In this document: piece after piece, positions 50,229 through 64,000 of the stretch
Numbering within the stretch: the first letter of the stretch is position 1
Layout: every line of letters begins with the position of its first letter
NCBI RefSeq assembly: GCF_030272615.1
Contig: NC_081408.1
Location: 621,050,476 to 621,114,475 of the forward strand
DNA length: 64,000 nt
From: Cryptomeria japonica
Lineage: Eukaryota > Streptophyta > Pinopsida > Cupressales > Cupressaceae
Reading direction: 5' to 3'
The notes under the pieces: model-generated
Seen by the model: only the letters and a program-made list of their open reading frames with translations
The model's database searches: none
What the model was told of the DNA's origin: nothing
Made by a program: the position numbers and the translations under genes

Positions 50229-51759
50229 AGCACAAAGGACTCACAAGCAGTGAAACCACCAAAACCAAAATCCAAAAAGGGGAAAGACCTCTTTTGAAAT
50301 AGAGCCTTTTGACCAGAGCAACAAACTAGGAGGAACAAGAGTCTTGACCCAACAAAGGATCACATAGTCAAAATGGAGGGTTTTAGGAAGGAATATCAAA
50401 CCATCTTCTTAAAAAACCCCTTACACTGAAGTCACTATAACCAATGAAACATACAACTAACAATGGGTTTTGAAAGGATTCCCGCAACCTTTCCCCTATT
50501 GGACCACCTTGAATAGAGACTTTGTTAGTCAAGGAAGAAGACCAAAAAGATCTAGAGGCATCCAAAACCATCGTGACCACAAGAGAATGTAGCCAATCCA
50601 AATAAATATTAAATGATATAATCAAAGAGTGAACTAGAGAAAAAAACTAGAAGGGTTTTAAAAGGGATCCTTAAACATTTAATGGTAGAAATCCCTGCAA
50701 GCATAGCATCATGGACCACCTCAACAGGTCCATTGTCAGCAGTATCAATAACCTTAGTAACCCCAATAGACACATTACTTAGGTCCACATCAATAGGCCT
50801 ATTGTTAACAGGGCAGCTAACAAGGACCACCAAGAAAAGTCAACTAGAACCCCTTGTTGCACCCCCCACCTCAGTAGGAATAGTTTTAACAGAGAAATTG
50901 ACTTCACTTTCCAAAGCAAGCCATAGGGGCAACCTAGAGATAGAACTCAACACTGAGCACCACCTCAAAAGTGTACATAGGAGGTAGAGGGAAGAAAAGG
51001 GAAAATAAAGACACCTAAGAAGAAACCAACACCTTCCAAAAGAAGCCAAAGATCACCGCAATAGAAGTCACAAAGGAAGAAAGGCCCTCTCTGGAAACAC
51101 CCATGTATGGGAACCAGTCCTCAACATGTGATGCAAGCCAACCAAATACAACACAAAGTTCTTCAACAAGATCATGCTCCTTTCCAAGATGTTGGGTAAG
51201 CTGAGGTGTAGGAGGGAGCACAAGTTGAGAAGTAGGAAGAGAAGAAGAAGGAAAAAATTGCATAAGATTGGGTTTCTTATTGTTTCTTGTGTTGTATGTA
51301 TGATCATCTGCATGATAATTGTATATCATTGATTTATCTTGTCTCTTTGAGTAAGCTGTTTTGCAAAATTCAAGATGGAATCAAGACTTTTACTACCTTT
51401 AACAACAATCACTAGTTTGTTTCGAGGTTGAGGGACATAAAGATGAATATGTACAATAATCTTAGGCTTATAAAATATATTCTTATATCATTCATGTGTA
51501 TCATGTTTATCAATCTCTGGGAAAAGGTTGGTTTAGGAGTCATAGATGATAACTTAATAGAGCTGAAGTTGGTTTAGGATTCATCTAACATATCAAAGTC
51601 ATCACTACTAAATGGCTCATCAAATGCATGAAATTTTTGTAAAAAGAGATCCAACATGGTTGAGTAAATGAATTTCTCCAACATGAAAGTCTTGTAAAAA
51701 GAGATCTAACATAGTTGAATAACTCACTTTTATCAATTACTATCACTAGTTTCCTTTCA
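50229..51759. other. No gene supported
   Basis: Several 60-100-codon ORFs on both strands lack recognisable motifs. A direct repeat of a GTAAAAAGAGATC phrase (51639 and 51695) is visible. Confidence 0.45.
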
Positions 51760-53378
51760 AAAGGCTTGACCATGGTTGGTGATCTCATTCAAACCAAACC
51801 ATACAAATGTGACAATTTCAAGCATAATGAATCTCTTTGGAAGAAGGCCAAGAGAGGTAATTTGGCACCTTATATTGCAGGTATGAGGGGTTTTAACCAT
51901 TCCCTCAGAATAGTTTGCCCAGCCCTCGAATGAGGGTGAAGTTAAAGTTGGTGTTGTGGTTTTTTACAGTGTCCATGGAGTCTATTTCTACCATGAATGG
52001 TCATATTATTGTATGTGTGACCTTCCCTAAGAAACCAAGGGGGAACTACAAAGTTGATGCTATGAGGTTCTTAAAGCCGAGAGAGGAGGTGACTCATCTC
52101 TAAAGTAGCTTTAACAGAGAATATTTGCCTGGTGTCTAGAAGGAGGCTGCTCTACTTCTTATGAAGTACATTAATTTAGATGGAAGATTCAAATATTTTT
52201 ATTCCCAATTCTTCCTAATGATTAACCACCTTAGGTATGGAGTGAAAATGAACTCCCCTACTAGATTATTTTCCTCCATTTCTTAGTCTGTTTCTATTGC
52301 AAAAGCTAAAAATGTTATTCCCCTACATTAAGGGCTTATCTTGATGTTGTATAATTTTAATCTATCTTTGAACCCCACTAGTGGGCCTTTCATAGACCCC
52401 TCTAGCTCTCTCAGTAACCCCACCCTGGTTGTTGATCTCTCTGAAAACCTAGACTAGAAAGGTGCCCCTAGCACAACGCTTGAGAAAAAAGGGTCTCCTA
52501 CCTAAGTTAACCCTAGCTGGGCTAGTAAAAACAAGAAATTTTTGGCCCCTCCCCCAAAATTTATTGTGTCTGAAGAGCCAAATCCAAATGTTCTTAATTT
52601 TGAGGATTTTGCATCCTCTCAGTCCATGAATTAAGAGTGGATACTAGATAACACTAAGGAAAAATTTGCTACCTCTTCTATGCCTTCTTTGGGTTCCCCT
52701 CCCTCCTCCCCCGTGAATTCACTACAAAATTGAGATTTACCTATTCTCATTGAGAAGGTGAATGAGTTACATGATGGTTAGAATAGACAAGAAGGCACTA
52801 TACACTAGCTCCTTGACCAACTCAATCTTGCAAATAAAAAATAATAGGCTGGAGGAACTTGCTGAGGCAGATGCTAGAGCCTCTAGCTAGGTGCTAGCCA
52901 ATAAGCTGACAAATAGACTTGAGAAGTGGGAGGGCATGGAAGAGGAAATTAAAGAGCTTAGTGTGAAGGTGTGGACCAAAAGGATGATATGAAAGAGATG
53001 ACTAGAGTCATCGAGGAGATTCAGGGTAACCAGATGACCCTAAAAAGGAAGATGGATGAGATGACATCCCTTAACACTAAAATGGCAACAAAAAATTCTG
53101 CCTCTCTTCAGGTCATTCAAGAAGAGATCGATAAAAGACACACGAAGAAAAGGCACCACATAGAATTATTTTCTGCCATTGTGATGGAGCCAACTAATTC
53201 CAAACAAGGCTACTCTAGAGTCCCTTGTTGTGTCTTCGGAAAAAGGTTCAAACAAAAGGTTGTCCTTCTCCCAGAAGGTGAAAATGTTGAGCTAGGGTTG
53301 GAAAAGAAAAAAAACCCTCACCAAGTAGACCATTGGTTCATGTCTTCAGTGGGTGGTGTGGTTTCTCTTTTTAGGTGA
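51760..53378 (+). pseudogene. Decayed coiled-coil ORF, possible retroelement ORF1
   Basis: Pieces of coding sequence in changing frames: LAPYIAGMRGFNHSL near 51860, FPKKPRGNYKVDAMRFLKPR near 52025, a Ser/Pro-rich middle, and a Lys/Glu coiled coil (52740-53180, VIEEIQGNQMTLKRKMDE). A T-rich 3' stretch follows to about 53600. This arrangement (conserved head, low-complexity middle, coiled coil) could be a LINE ORF1 or a gag. No RT was found. I do not recognise the family; stops throughout. Confidence 0.35.
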
Positions 53379-54377
53379 CTGTTGATTTCTAGTCTATTTT
53401 TTTGTTCTGTTAGTGTCTAGTAGTCACTGGTTTTTGGTTCCTTTTTGATAGCTCGTTCTCTAGTTGGTTCTCTCACTCCTCGTGAAACCCTTGGTCTTTG
53501 CACTTTGGCGGTTATGTAATGGTTTGGGCCTCTCCCATGTTTTATCTAATCATAATTCACTTTCTCTAAGAGAGGGATTGGGTTTTTGTTTTTGTTTTCT
53601 AATCTAAGAAAAGAAAGACTTACTCTAACTATTGAAATGAAATGATATAATCTAATAAAACAAAGCATTCAAAATGTGAATGTAATATAAACACACATAG
53701 TGAAAGACATAACAATGCATGTAAAACAAGATTTTTTTACTTTTTTACTTTTTGAAATGAAAAGGAAATGAACATACAAATTAAAAAATGATGCAAGCAC
53801 ATTGGTCTTACCAATTTTTTTAGGATGAAACTTGGGATGGGGGAAACTAGCTACCAAGTCAACTAGGCCCAAACCCTCTTTGATTAAACATTGGAATACA
53901 AACCACTAAAGGGGTATATGTTTGACTAATTCTTACTCAGAGAGAGTCAAGCAATCCTTTGGGTTATATTCCTTTGTTTCTTGAAAGATTGCTTGATTGA
54001 TTCAAATTTTATCTAACTAGTTCCTAAGCATGTATGAATGACCACATAAATTGATAAAACTCTCTAATAAAGGAACTAAGAGCTATAGAACAATACAAAA
54101 ATGGAACACACAACAACTATTTCTTCTTCTTGATATCATTTGTTTTATACCATTTTAAAGCTCTTTATTATGTGATCATAATGTAATTTGTTAAGGCATC
54201 AACCATGATTTACACTAGTTAATTTTGAGTTTATGTATGTATGTAGTTACTAAGCTTGTAGGTTGAGAAGAAATAAGAGGAGGGTTGTGTTGTCAAACCG
54301 CTTCATCATATGTAAGACCACAAATGCATGATTGATACTTTACAAAAGGTAATCACAATTATAAGTTGTTAGAGCAT
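53379..54377. other. AT-rich stretch, no gene seen
   Basis: No ORF of note. Contains a short TATG repeat near 54230. Confidence 0.5.
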
Positions 54378-54483
54378 GATTGGTACATATCTATTTACTT
54401 ATAGTTGACAAGTGAAATAAATAAAAAGATGATTGGTACATATCTAATTACTTATAGTTGACAAGTAAAATAAATAAAAAGAT
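54378..54483. repeat. 53-bp tandem duplication
   Basis: Copies 54378-54430 and 54431-54483 begin GATTGGTACATATCTA and differ at about three bases. Confidence 0.9.
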
Positions 54484-54544
54484 TAATCTATATCAAAACA
54501 TACCATATACACACAGACAAAACTTCCTTATTTGATTAGAAAGT

Positions 54545-54880
54545 AAAACACACTTATTCCTCTTTATTAGTTTAACATATATATATCTTTTCTCATTAAA
54601 CATTAAATTTACTTATTCCTCTTTATCAATTTAACATACGTACCTATCTAAAATGAGCTCTCTTATCTAATTAGAGAGTCAGATGCACCAATTTCTTTTT
54701 ATGAATGTCTCTATCTAAAATGAAGTCTCTTCTATCAAATACACCTATTCCTCTTCTATCAATTCAACATATATATACGTACCTATCTAAAATGAGCTCT
54801 TATCTGATTAGAGAGTCAGATACACGTATTCCTCCTAATCAATTTAACAAATATACGTGCATACCTATCTAAATTATATA
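54545..54880. repeat. Degenerate tandem repeat upstream of NRT2
   Basis: Recurrent phrases TTATTCCTC, CAATTTAACATA, ACGTACCTATCTAAA, ATGAGCTCT and TTAGAGAGTCAGAT appear in the same order two or three times. It lies 0.6-0.9 kb upstream of the NRT2 start. Confidence 0.75.
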
Positions 54881-55438
54881 AATATATCAAGAAATCGCAT
54901 TCCATGGTCGACTGTCGGTTCAATAATAGATATTCAGAAACTGCAGAAAATTTTATAGTTCCCATATTTGGCGTCGGTTTCAGCAGTCTACTTAAACAAT
55001 GGCCCGCGCCAGGCACGCGAAGAAGAGCCACGCAAGGATTCTAATGGAAACTGGTTGAATTAGAGTTGTGTCTCGCCTTTATCCATTTGGGGCAAAGCTG
55101 CAACACTGAAATATCAATACCCATTTGGGATGTCACGCTGTACCAATAATTCAATTCCCTCATCTCTGAAATAATGGAGTGCATGAATCCCTAAAATAAT
55201 AAGCTGACCCAAACAGGCGGCTAATCACAAATCCAAACAGACCCACGTTACTCCCAACTTCCAAGCGTCGTCAGGACGCGGCGCCAATGCATTTCTTTAC
55301 CCAAGAGGAGACATTTTCGGATCATGGAGAGCCATTAAAAATATTTTGCCAGGTCAAATTGAGCTTAGATTCCGGGCAAACTGGTATTTTTTTAAGACCA
55401 CGGTTTCCCTTATTCAAACAAACAAAGAATCACCTTTT

Positions 55439-55455
55439 ATTGATTGATTGATTGA
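55439..55455. repeat. (ATTG)n microsatellite
   Basis: Four ATTG units in the 5' leader, ending 9 bp before the NRT2 ATG. Confidence 0.85.
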
Positions 55456-55463
55456 TAAGAAAG

Positions 55464-57372
<1,909 letters not shown>

Positions 57373-57653
57373 ATTGAACACAAGTGCTTAGATTTAAACA
57401 ACAATTATATTGATTTTAATTTAGAGCATAACTGTTAATTTCAAATTTGATTGTTTAAGATGTAACATTATTACTGTTTTTTAGATTTTCACAAACTATA
57501 AAGCTGTGGTGGTTTTTTTTAAATTTAATTGTGTAAGATATTTTTAGTATTATAGTTTTGAATCTATTTTCTTGAATTCTTTTAACATTTTGATGATTAT
57601 GATCATGGAGAGATTTGAAATATTGATGTTAAAAAAATTCTGATAGTGGATAA
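57373..57653 (+). repeat. Start of minisatellite downstream of NRT2
   Basis: AT-rich sequence; at 57590-57645 it contains TTGATGATTATGATCATGGAG and TTTGAAATATTGATGTTAAA, the same unit as in 63640-64000. Confidence 0.7.
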
Positions 57654-58018
57654 TGTGAGAGTTAAGAAATACAACACCACAGGAGCCCAAATGATCTCTG
57701 GAAGCTGAATAAACCTATTACAAGGAGAAGCACGGAAGCAACAGAGAAAATCACAAACACAGGAAAAATGCTCAAGAATGCGAGAGCTCTGTATTCCAAA
57801 AATATGTAATAGAATCATGATACAAAGAAAAGAATTCAACCTCTAATAGGTCAAGAAACCCTAAAAGGGAAAACCCTAGGCTTGCACATAATAATTAATA
57901 AAAGAATTAATTATTATGCACCTAATGTTAGCTTAAGTGTAAAAGAGATAAAGAAGAACTTAATTAATTAGACAAATGTCATTTAATTGATCAAGTAAAG
58001 ACCCAATTACTCTAACAC
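57654..58018 (-). repeat. 3' LTR of C3
   Basis: TGTGAGAGT to ACTCTAACA. It includes a palindromic AATTAATTATTATG/CATAATAATTAATT stretch near 57883-57920. Confidence 0.92.
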
Positions 58019-58030
58019 CCCCCCTTAAGA
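58019..58030 (-). other. Polypurine tract of C3
   Basis: The minus strand reads TCTTAAGGGGGG before TGTTAGAGT of the LTR. Confidence 0.7.
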
Positions 58031-58229
58031 TAGACTTAGGGAGAAGCTAAAACCTAGAACAACTGCTAAAAGCAAGAAAGATGGGTCCCAACAACAAGGC
58101 CTGATCAGGTACCCAAATACAAGGAAATCTCTATGAAATAGAGAAAAAAGAGAAAACCTAGTGGGAAAAAAATCCTCTCCAAATAGAGATAAAAGAACAT
58201 GCTGAAAGAAATAAGAAGGAAGGAAGGCC

Positions 58230-61200
58230 TCATAAAGACCCCCCAAGGACAACTTCCTTCACCCCAAGAATAGAGCGCAACTGAAGATAGAGCGGCGATG
58301 CAAAAGGTTTCATGAAGATGTCTGCAACCTGCTCGGCAGTGGGAATGTACGCCAAAATGAGAAAACCATCCTGAATCAACTGGTGGATGAAATGCATGTG
58401 AAGCTCAATGTGCTTCGTCCGTTGATGCTCCACTGGGTTGCGAGAAATGTGAATAGCACTCTGATTGTCACACGAAAGAATAGTGGGACTATGAGGAGGA
58501 AAACCAAACTCAGTCATCAACTGTTGAAGCCATAAGATCTCCTGACTTGCGAGCACAGTAACTCGGTACTCAGCCTCTGTAGATGATAATGCATGAGCAG
58601 TCTACTTCTTACAAGACCATGTGATAGGAGCAGAGCCAAGATAGAAAACAAAGCCAGAAGTAGACTTCTGATCATTAACATCACCAGTCCAATATGAGTC
58701 AGTGTAGCCAACAATGTGAGGTTCCCCTGATGTGTAGTGAATACCATGAGAAATAGAGCCCCGAGTGTACCGCAAAATACATTTGGCAGCTTGCCAATGA
58801 CTCTCATGAGGATCATGGGAGAATCGAGAGACAAGACCAACCACAAAGGAGAGGTCAGGATGAGTGTGTGTCAGGTACAACAAACTACCAACCAACTGCC
58901 TGTAAAGTGTATAATCTACTAAAGGAGTGGAGCAAGTAGTAATCAAAACAACCCCTGACTGAAAAGGAGTGGGGTTGGGCTTGCAATCAAGCATATCAAG
59001 AGCATACTTCTGCTGGTAAATATAGATCCCATTAAAAGACTGAATCACCTGAAGACCAAGAAAATAGCACAAAAGACCGAGATTTGTCATCTCAAACTGG
59101 TCCATGAAAGCTTGTTGAACATGCTGAATCATAGAGGATGAGCTACCTGTGATGAGGAGATCATCAACATATAGCACAAGAAGCAGGATCTCACCCTTAA
59201 GATGCTGAATGTACACTGTGTGATCAGAATGACAGCGTGTGAAACTAGTGGAGAGAAACAAAGAGTCCATCTTCTCATACCAAGCCGAAGGGGCCTATTT
59301 GAGACCATACAATGAACGCCGTCTGCAAACCAAAGAACTGTCCTGCACAAATCCCTGAGGCTGCTTAATATAGATTTCCTCCTATAGGTCCCCATGCAAG
59401 AAAACACTCTTCACATCCATCTGAAAAATGGGCCATCCCCTAAAAGCTACAAGGGATAGTACAAAGAGAATAGAGTTCATCTTGGTGACAGGGGCAAATG
59501 TCTCGGAGTAATCAATAGCCTCAACCTGCGAGAAACTATTCGCAACAAGAAGTGCTTTGTACTTATCAATCCAACCATCAATAGCATACTTAGTTTGATA
59601 CAACCAGCGACGTTGAACCATCTTTCTGCCCTTAGGAAGAGGACAAAGATCCCAAGTATTATTCCTCATCAAAGAAGAATACTCCTCATCCATAGCATAA
59701 TCCCACTCAGGGTGTCCCGTTGCCCCTAAAAACTTCTGAGGATCATCTAAAATGGCATGACTCAAAAGACTAGAACCCACAGTATGAGAACATGTGCGAC
59801 GAGTATCTGAAGGATCACTGGCCATAGATTCTGCCGCCTCAATAGTAAAGCGGGCCCACTTGGGACACTGAGGTGGAGTAGGTGGAGGTGGGGATGGTGG
59901 ATCATCAACAGCATCATCAGAATCATCCTCAAAATTATCCTAAAGAGATGCAGTGGGAGGAGTAGGTAGCGGGGTAGACACTGGAGATATGGTATCCACT
60001 GTGGGAAGGCGCTCATCAAACTAAACATCTTGTCGAAACAGGACCTCTTTAGAATCAGGATTAAACAACCTGTAAGCCTTAACATCCTCACAATAGCCAA
60101 CAAAAATGAGGGGCCGACTCTTCCACTCCATTTCTTTCCTCTGAGCATTAGGAATAAATGCCCATGCCTCACTGCCAAATACTCAGAAAAAAGAAACATC
60201 AAGCTTGTCATGAGACCAAGCCTCCTTAGGAGTCATATGTCGAATTGCCTTGTGAGGCATCCAATTCTGACTGTAGTTGGCACAATTGACTGCCTCAGCC
60301 CAAAAAGATGAATCCATGGACCTGGACTGAATCATACAATTCACCATATCCCATAAAGTTTTGTTCTTTCTCTCAGCAACACCATTTTGCTGAGGGGTGT
60401 AGGGAGCAGTAAACTGATGTTGAACCATTCTCAGTGCAAAAATCTTTGAAATCTTGATTCACATATTCCCCCCATTATCTGTACGTATCCACCAAATAGA
60501 ACAACCAGACTACTTCTCTACAAATGTCTTGAAGATTTGAAATGAATCAAAGACATCAGACTTGTACTTAAGAAAGTACACCCATGTGCTTCTGGAGAAG
60601 TTATCAATAAATGTGAATACATACTTGGCCCCAGAGAAAGGAGTAGGGAATGACATGAGGTCACTGTGAATCAACTCCAAAGGTGCCAAAGCATGAGGGG
60701 CTCTTCCCTTTGGAAAGGGATCCCTATGATGCTTGCGAAGCATACAACCATGACAAACACCATCAGTGCAGAAAATCTGTGGGGGCCCAAGAACAAGTGT
60801 CTGTGTACTCATCTGCTGAAGATATCTGTAATTGACATGGCCCAAGCGCTCATGCCAAAGACTAATCACAAAATTTACATGTGCTATAAGAGATGAACCT
60901 ACACCCATAAAGTGCTCAAATCCATCAAATCTGTAAAGACGGGATACAGTATCAACACTCCCAATAGCCACAACCAAATCAGAGTCATGGAGGTCCCGAA
61001 TAACCACATCATGTGGTGACAAATCAACTATTTTACCAGAGCCAGAATGACAAATCTGATAAAAGGAGAGGAGGTTCGTCAAGATGTCAGGAACAACTAG
61101 AACATCCTGTAGAGTACCCCCATCCAAAGAGACAGAACCAGAACCCAAGACTTAAAGTTGAATAGAGTCACCCACTGCAATCTTTGAAGTACCACAAGAG

Positions 61201-62223
61201 GCAAGAGAAGTAACCAACTGCTAAGTGTGATTCATATGGTAAGAAGAACCAGAATCTAAAATCCAAGTGGATTCATAGGTCGAAGCTCGAGTAGTGAGAG
61301 CATGACCTTTCCCTATGGAAGGAGAAGACACCTAAGGTGAGGAGATGTAACATGACTTTCTCTAAAGCCTCTAATCAATTCCCAGACCTCGAAACTCGAT
61401 GTCCTTCCTTGCCACAAAAACTGCAAGTATCTCGTGATTTATTCTTAGTCTTAGAGGAATGCTCACCAGGCTGTGAAGATTTCCCTTGTTTCAAAGGAAA
61501 TGGTGGTTTAGAATCAGACTTAGGAGGTATCTTGGAGGAATGCTCACTGCCTTCAAATTCTTCTTTGGCTTCGGTTTCTACTTTTTCTTCTCCTTAGATG
61601 ACTGAGCAACCAATGCTTTGTTCTGGGACCTTAAGAGCATGTCTAGCTAAGAAAGGTGAGACTACTCATGAGACAAATACTCACAAAACACATCAAAGGT
61701 AGGTAGGGTAAAACGAGCACCCAAGCCATCCATGGTGTAGTAGAAAGAAAAGGCAAAAAACTAAAAAGGACCCCGAAGCTTCGAAAGGATCAAGTGAATG
61801 CACTCTGGGTTTGTCTTGATCTTTCCACACCCCTGGAGAATAGATATGGTAGTCTTGAATTTGTTCAAAAAGTCTTCAATGGTGGGAAAGGAATTAGGTG
61901 ACAAGGAAACCAACTCTGTCTCAATCTATAATTCCTAGATCTCATTAACTCTCCCGAGGAGTTTCAAACTTCAACCACATAGCTCAAGGAGTGATAAAAG
62001 TATCAAGGTGAAACAGAAGACTATCAAAACCATGCAATGAGAGTAAACGCATGGACTCATCCATCTTGTTTCTATGCTGAAGAATCTCAAAAGGATGCTG
62101 CAATAGAGGTTGAACCTCATCCAAACAAGACCACAACCCTCATGCCCTGAGAAGCCTTGTGATGTGAGGCTTTTAGGTGTGATAGTTGTGTGATGTCAAT
62201 AACTCAACTGAAGAATCTGCCAT
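58230..62223 (-). pseudogene. Copia C3 gag-pol, nonsense-only decay
   Basis: Reads right to left from ATG 62223 (MADSSVELLTSHNYHT, then a stop where Trp is expected). Gag to about 61380 with a knuckle CSFCGKEGHRVSRS whose last Cys reads Ser; protease LDSGSSYHMNHT near 61245; GAG-pre-integrase WHERLGHVNYRYL near 60860; integrase core HSDLMSF near 60680 and TPQQNGVAERKN near 60390; RT MDVKSVFLHGDL near 59410 and YVDDLLITGSS near 59170; RNase H GYTDSYWTGD near 58690 (DSYW where DADW is usual), CDNQSAIHIS near 58460. The real blocks share one frame, with in-frame stops, for example before TAHALSSTEAEY near 58602 and at 60191. The rest looks complete in length. Confidence 0.93.
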
Positions 62224-63259
62224 GAAACTCTGCACCTATACTTGCTTGTGTTTTTTTTATTATGTGATCTTTCAGAATATACAGAAGATGCAGAAGGGTT
62301 TTTTTGTTTTGAGAGTTTTGGTGTTCTATATTTCTGATATAAATGACAAAAATCGAGAAAAAAATACCTGCCCACAAGAGATAAACCCAAATCCTAGTAC
62401 ATACTCATGAGAAGGAAGTAGTGCATAAGCAAAAAAACTTTAAACTAAAATCTCATGTACTTGATGAAAAATATGAGAAACAAGATCACATATCTAAATA
62501 GAGAATGCTGAGAGCTTTCCAATGCCTATTCATTCTAAAAAACAGAGTCCGTTTGCCCATTCTACGGCCTCAAAAGTGGAGAAAAGAGACCCCACTTTGA
62601 CTGCAAACAAATATAGTCAAACAGAAAAATTGGGAAAAAATTTCAACACCATGAGGTCTGGCTCGGAACCATCTTTTCGACGCCTATTAATTTTCGAAAA
62701 AACAACTCCGTATGCTCAAGATATGAGGAAAACACCAACCCCCCTTAAAAGGCAAGAGAGAGGGTTGTCTGGTGGCAGGGCCGGGCAGAGGTGGCCCCGA
62801 GGCAGAGTGGTGGCAGTGGCCAAGCGGATAGGGGGCTAGCAGGGACCGAAGGTCAGTGGGCGGGGGCCGGTGTGATAGGGTCGGCGACGGGCCAAACTGA
62901 CAGGGCTGATGTACCTTGGGAAACCCAATTTTTTTGATTTTTTTTCAAAAAGAACAAATTTCGCCCTGCATACCATAAAAAGGCAAAAATTTTTAATTTT
63001 TTTCTCAGACTACATGTCAGGGTCGTATGACCTGGTACAGAACAAAAAATACCCCCAGAGGCTCAGGTGTTGAAAATGATCAATTTTTATATGACCATAG
63101 TGGTTTTTGGGCCTTCTGAGCATGATGGTGAGGTCCGTTTAGGCCAAAAGTGCTCACAAAAAAGGCCTATCCCTAGGTGCACAAAAAAACTTCTGAAAAC
63201 CCCAAATCTGCTTCCAATACAAAAAACTCAAAACAAGAACAGGTAGCTACAGATCTGAA
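62224..63259 (-). other. C3 5' untranslated region
   Basis: Long leader between gag and primer site. It contains a strikingly G-rich block at 62765-62905 on the plus strand (C-rich in the element's sense). No ORF with motifs. Confidence 0.6.
62765..62905. other. GC-rich block in C3 leader
   Basis: About 140 bp with many GGC, GGGC and GGGGG runs in DNA that is otherwise AT-rich. Its runs of three or more G could form a quadruplex on the plus strand. Confidence 0.6.
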
Positions 63260-63271
63260 GCTCTGATACCA
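63260..63271 (-). other. Primer-binding site of C3
   Basis: The minus strand reads TGGTATCAGAGC, directly beside the 5' LTR. Confidence 0.9.
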
Positions 63272-63636
63272 TGTGAGAGTTGAGAAATACAGCACCATAG
63301 GAGCCCAAATGATCTCTGCAAGCTGGATAAACCTATTACAAGGAGAAGAAAGGAAGCAACAGAGAAAATCACAAACATAGGAAAAATGCTTAAGAATGTG
63401 AGAACTTTGTATTCACAAAAATGTGTAATAGAAACATGATACAAAGAAAAGAATTCATCCTCTAATAGGTCAAGAAACCTTCAAAGGGAAAACCCTAGGC
63501 TTGCACATAATAATTAATAAAAGAATTAATTATTATGCACCTAATGTTAGCTTAAGTGTAAAAGAGATAAAGGGGAACTTAATTAATTAAACAAATGTCG
63601 TTTAATTGATCAAGTAAAGACCTAATTACTCTAACA
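63272..63636 (-). repeat. 5' LTR of C3
   Basis: 365 bp, differing from 57654-58018 by roughly a dozen bases by eye. Confidence 0.92.
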
Positions 63637-64000
63637 TATAATAGAGTGTGTTCCAAAACTTTTATTGAAGGATCATAGAGTTGATTTAAAATATTGATGC
63701 TAATTTTTTTTTTTATAGATGATCATGTAGCGTGATAGGAAATACTAATGCTACAAAAATTCTGATGATAGATCATGAGAATTTATCATTTTCTTGAATT
63801 CTTTTAACATGTTGATGATAGATCTTGAAGTGTGATGAGAAACATAGATGTTAAAAAATTCTGATGATGGATTATGGACTATGGTCTGAAATATTTATCG
63901 GTGGGTCATGGAGAATGAGTCAAAAAATTTATGCTAAAAAAATTCTATGATTGATCATGAAGTGGGATCCGAAATATTGATGTTACAAAAACTCTGATGA
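63637..64000 (+). repeat. Minisatellite continuing past C3
   Basis: Five or so degenerate units of about 55-65 bp built from ATTCTGATGATGGATCATGA, GTGTGATGAGAAATATTGATG and a run of A. It runs off the window edge, so the total length is unknown. Confidence 0.8.

Larger units (their letters stand above)
57654..63636 (-). mobile_element. Full-length Copia element C3
   Basis: 6.0-kb element with identical-length 365-bp LTRs (57654-58018 and 63272-63636), Met-tRNA primer site and purine tract. Flanks are GATAA (57649-57653) and TATAA (63637-63641), a target-site pair with one mismatch. It is inserted in the minisatellite. Its proteins differ much from C2 and the array, so it is another Copia lineage with short LTRs. 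Confidence 0.92.

Noticed and set aside
49592-51329. Series of 65-105-codon minus-strand ORFs
   Set aside because: No motif, and composition changes from frame to frame; part of the stretch is the 215-bp duplication.
54872-54890. TATA-like AAATTATATAAATATA as the NRT2 promoter
   Set aside because: It lies about 580 bp before the ATG in generally AT-rich repeat DNA; there is no way to tell it from background.

Overview
The window looks like nuclear DNA from a seed plant with a large, repeat-rich genome; a conifer or other gymnosperm is my inference from the many old, decayed Copia and Gypsy LTR retrotransposons and the sparse genes. There is one recognisable host gene, and it is broken: a high-affinity nitrate transporter (NRT2) pseudogene at 55464-57372. 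No intact protein-coding gene, rRNA, tRNA or CRISPR array was seen.

Left half (1-28659) is one nest of insertions. The outermost element (N1, minus strand, 23311-28659 plus a part beyond the left edge) is an LTR element with a gag carrying four zinc knuckles and a second long ORF of unknown function, with no pol in the part visible. It is interrupted by a minus-strand Copia array (4438-23310) arranged body-LTR-body-LTR, which suggests unequal LTR recombination. The array is in turn split by a plus-strand chromodomain Gypsy element (1-4437) inside the RNase H of body 1, and by a full-length plus-strand Copia element (9030-16640, TSD AGATC) inside the middle LTR.

The middle (29886-48122) is a three-level nest whose boundaries can be read from LTR ends and target-site duplications. 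A small non-autonomous LTR element E1 (TSD ATATC) contains a second non-autonomous element E2 (30508-44627). The left LTR of E2 contains a complete minus-strand chromodomain Gypsy element G2 (30739-38702, TSD TGTTC). E2 has the same plan as N1 (four knuckles plus the unknown ORF), so the two are copies of one family. That family is the best candidate here for something under-described.

The right part (48123-64000) holds single-copy-looking AT-rich DNA, a 215-bp tandem duplication, a decayed coiled-coil retroelement ORF, and degenerate tandem repeats on both sides of the NRT2 pseudogene. A minus-strand Copia element C3 (57654-63636, 365-bp LTRs) sits inside the downstream minisatellite. All retroelement ORFs are dead. 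In the Copia elements the damage is mostly in-frame nonsense codons of the kind made by C-to-T change, with few frameshifts.
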